From contig JAHDHC010000011.1 of NCBI GenBank assembly GCA_020631485.1, positions 1,762 through 45,139 on the forward strand: DNA of 43,378 bases, written 5' to 3'. Below, in pieces: positions 43,204 through 43,378 of this stretch. A program made the position numbers and the translations under genes. Below the pieces are notes generated by a model, which was not told where the DNA came from, ran no database searches, and saw only the letters and a list, made by a program, of their open reading frames with translations. The number at the start of each line of letters is the position of its first letter. The first letter of the stretch is position 1. This stretch comes from Candidatus Altimarinota bacterium. GTDB taxonomy: Bacteria > Patescibacteriota > Gracilibacteria > BD1-5 > UBA6164.

Positions 43204-43225
43204 CAATTCCTAGCATCCTTGCCAA
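43204..43225. repeat. tRNA 3'-end direct repeat, copy 2
   Basis: Exact 22-base copy of 43090-43111, as expected of an att-type duplication or a tandem partial duplication of the tRNA end. Confidence 0.85.
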
Positions 43226-43234
43226 ATATAATTC

Positions 43235-43270
43235 AAAACAGTTTAAGTATGTACATACTTAAACTGTTTT
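43235..43270. terminator. Perfect 18-bp inverted repeat terminator
   Basis: AAAACAGTTTAAGTATGT (43235-43252) followed by its exact complement ACATACTTAAACTGTTTT (43253-43270). Ends the tRNA transcript and, from the other side, the partial gene at 43281. Confidence 0.8.
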
Positions 43271-43280
43271 TATACCTGCA

Positions 43281-43378
43281 CTAAAAGTCTCAGTATAGTT
43301 TCTCTATCTCTTTTAAAGCATCTGTCACCATACAATAAGTATCAGCTTTGAGAGCTTCCTCTAGTGTAAAAAACTGCA
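43281..43378 (-). CDS. Hypothetical protein, C-terminal end only (runs off the window)
   Basis: The last 32 codons are visible and end at TAG 43281. They read FFTLEEALKADTYCMVTDAL then a short helical tail with one UGA-Gly. Too short to assign to a family. The stop is 11 bases from the convergent terminator. Confidence 0.5.

Noticed and set aside
1-43378. CRISPR arrays or a restriction-modification system
   Set aside because: No regularly spaced direct repeats and no cas, methylase or restriction genes were seen; the repeats found are palindromic and dispersed.

Overview
The window looks like a chromosomal contig of a Candidate Phyla Radiation bacterium of the Gracilibacteria/Absconditabacteria (BD1-5/SR1) type. 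It only makes sense in genetic code 25, where UGA is glycine. Read with UGA as a stop, almost every gene breaks into pieces. Read with UGA as Gly, the pieces join into uninterrupted, recognisable proteins that end at UAA or UAG. UGA sits at invariant glycines: the P-loops of the UvrD-like helicase, DnaX, FtsH and RecG, the SAM loop of RsmG, the LDG motif of the site-2 protease, the HGG motif of Lgt and the cleavage-site Gly of a type IV prepilin. DNA is AT-rich, genes are tightly packed and few have a strong Shine-Dalgarno site. All coordinates below use code 25.

Layout. 1-1140: two genes unlike the rest, with no in-frame UGA and good Shine-Dalgarno sites. 1142-10005: a helicase-nuclease (minus), an unknown gene, lgt and a rhomboid protease (plus, overlapping), then a minus-strand group with a small exported protein, a shortened PriA, DnaX and a Fic protein. 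10119-16565: a phosphodiester glycosidase-like exported protein (plus), then murE, a DUF4012 membrane protein and ftsH (minus, close-packed). 16566-17511: no gene, but a promoter, a probable structured RNA of about 520 nt and its terminator. 17512-20193: nrnA-like phosphoesterase and three unknown genes. 20190-22745: recG, carrying an in-frame DUF559 nuclease cassette bounded by inverted palindromic repeats. 22857-25386: rsmG and three exported or lipid-anchored proteins. 25409-32173: der, a decayed gene, corA, mltG, a pilin-like protein with a fibrinogen-like region, and dnaN (all minus). 32283-41534: site-2 protease, HD hydrolase, tgt, a 1457-residue exported protein and a Rel-like HD protein (all plus). 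41567-43378: hisS, a CCG-anticodon tRNA with a duplicated 3' end, and a truncated gene.

Functionally the window mixes core DNA replication and repair (dnaN, dnaX, priA fragment, recG), translation (hisS, tgt, rsmG, der, tRNA), envelope building (murE, mltG, lgt and a lipoprotein substrate) and membrane proteolysis (ftsH, site-2 protease, rhomboid), plus several large or short lineage-specific surface proteins.

The most unusual points are four. First, a DUF559 nuclease cassette lies inside RecG without breaking the frame, and a short relative of its terminal palindrome lies in frame inside the helicase-nuclease gene. Second, CGG is almost absent, one of the three copies falls where PriA proteins have a conserved Trp, and a CCG-anticodon tRNA with Trp-like end features is present. 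Third, there is an unidentified structured RNA. Fourth, PriA lacks its C-terminal half.
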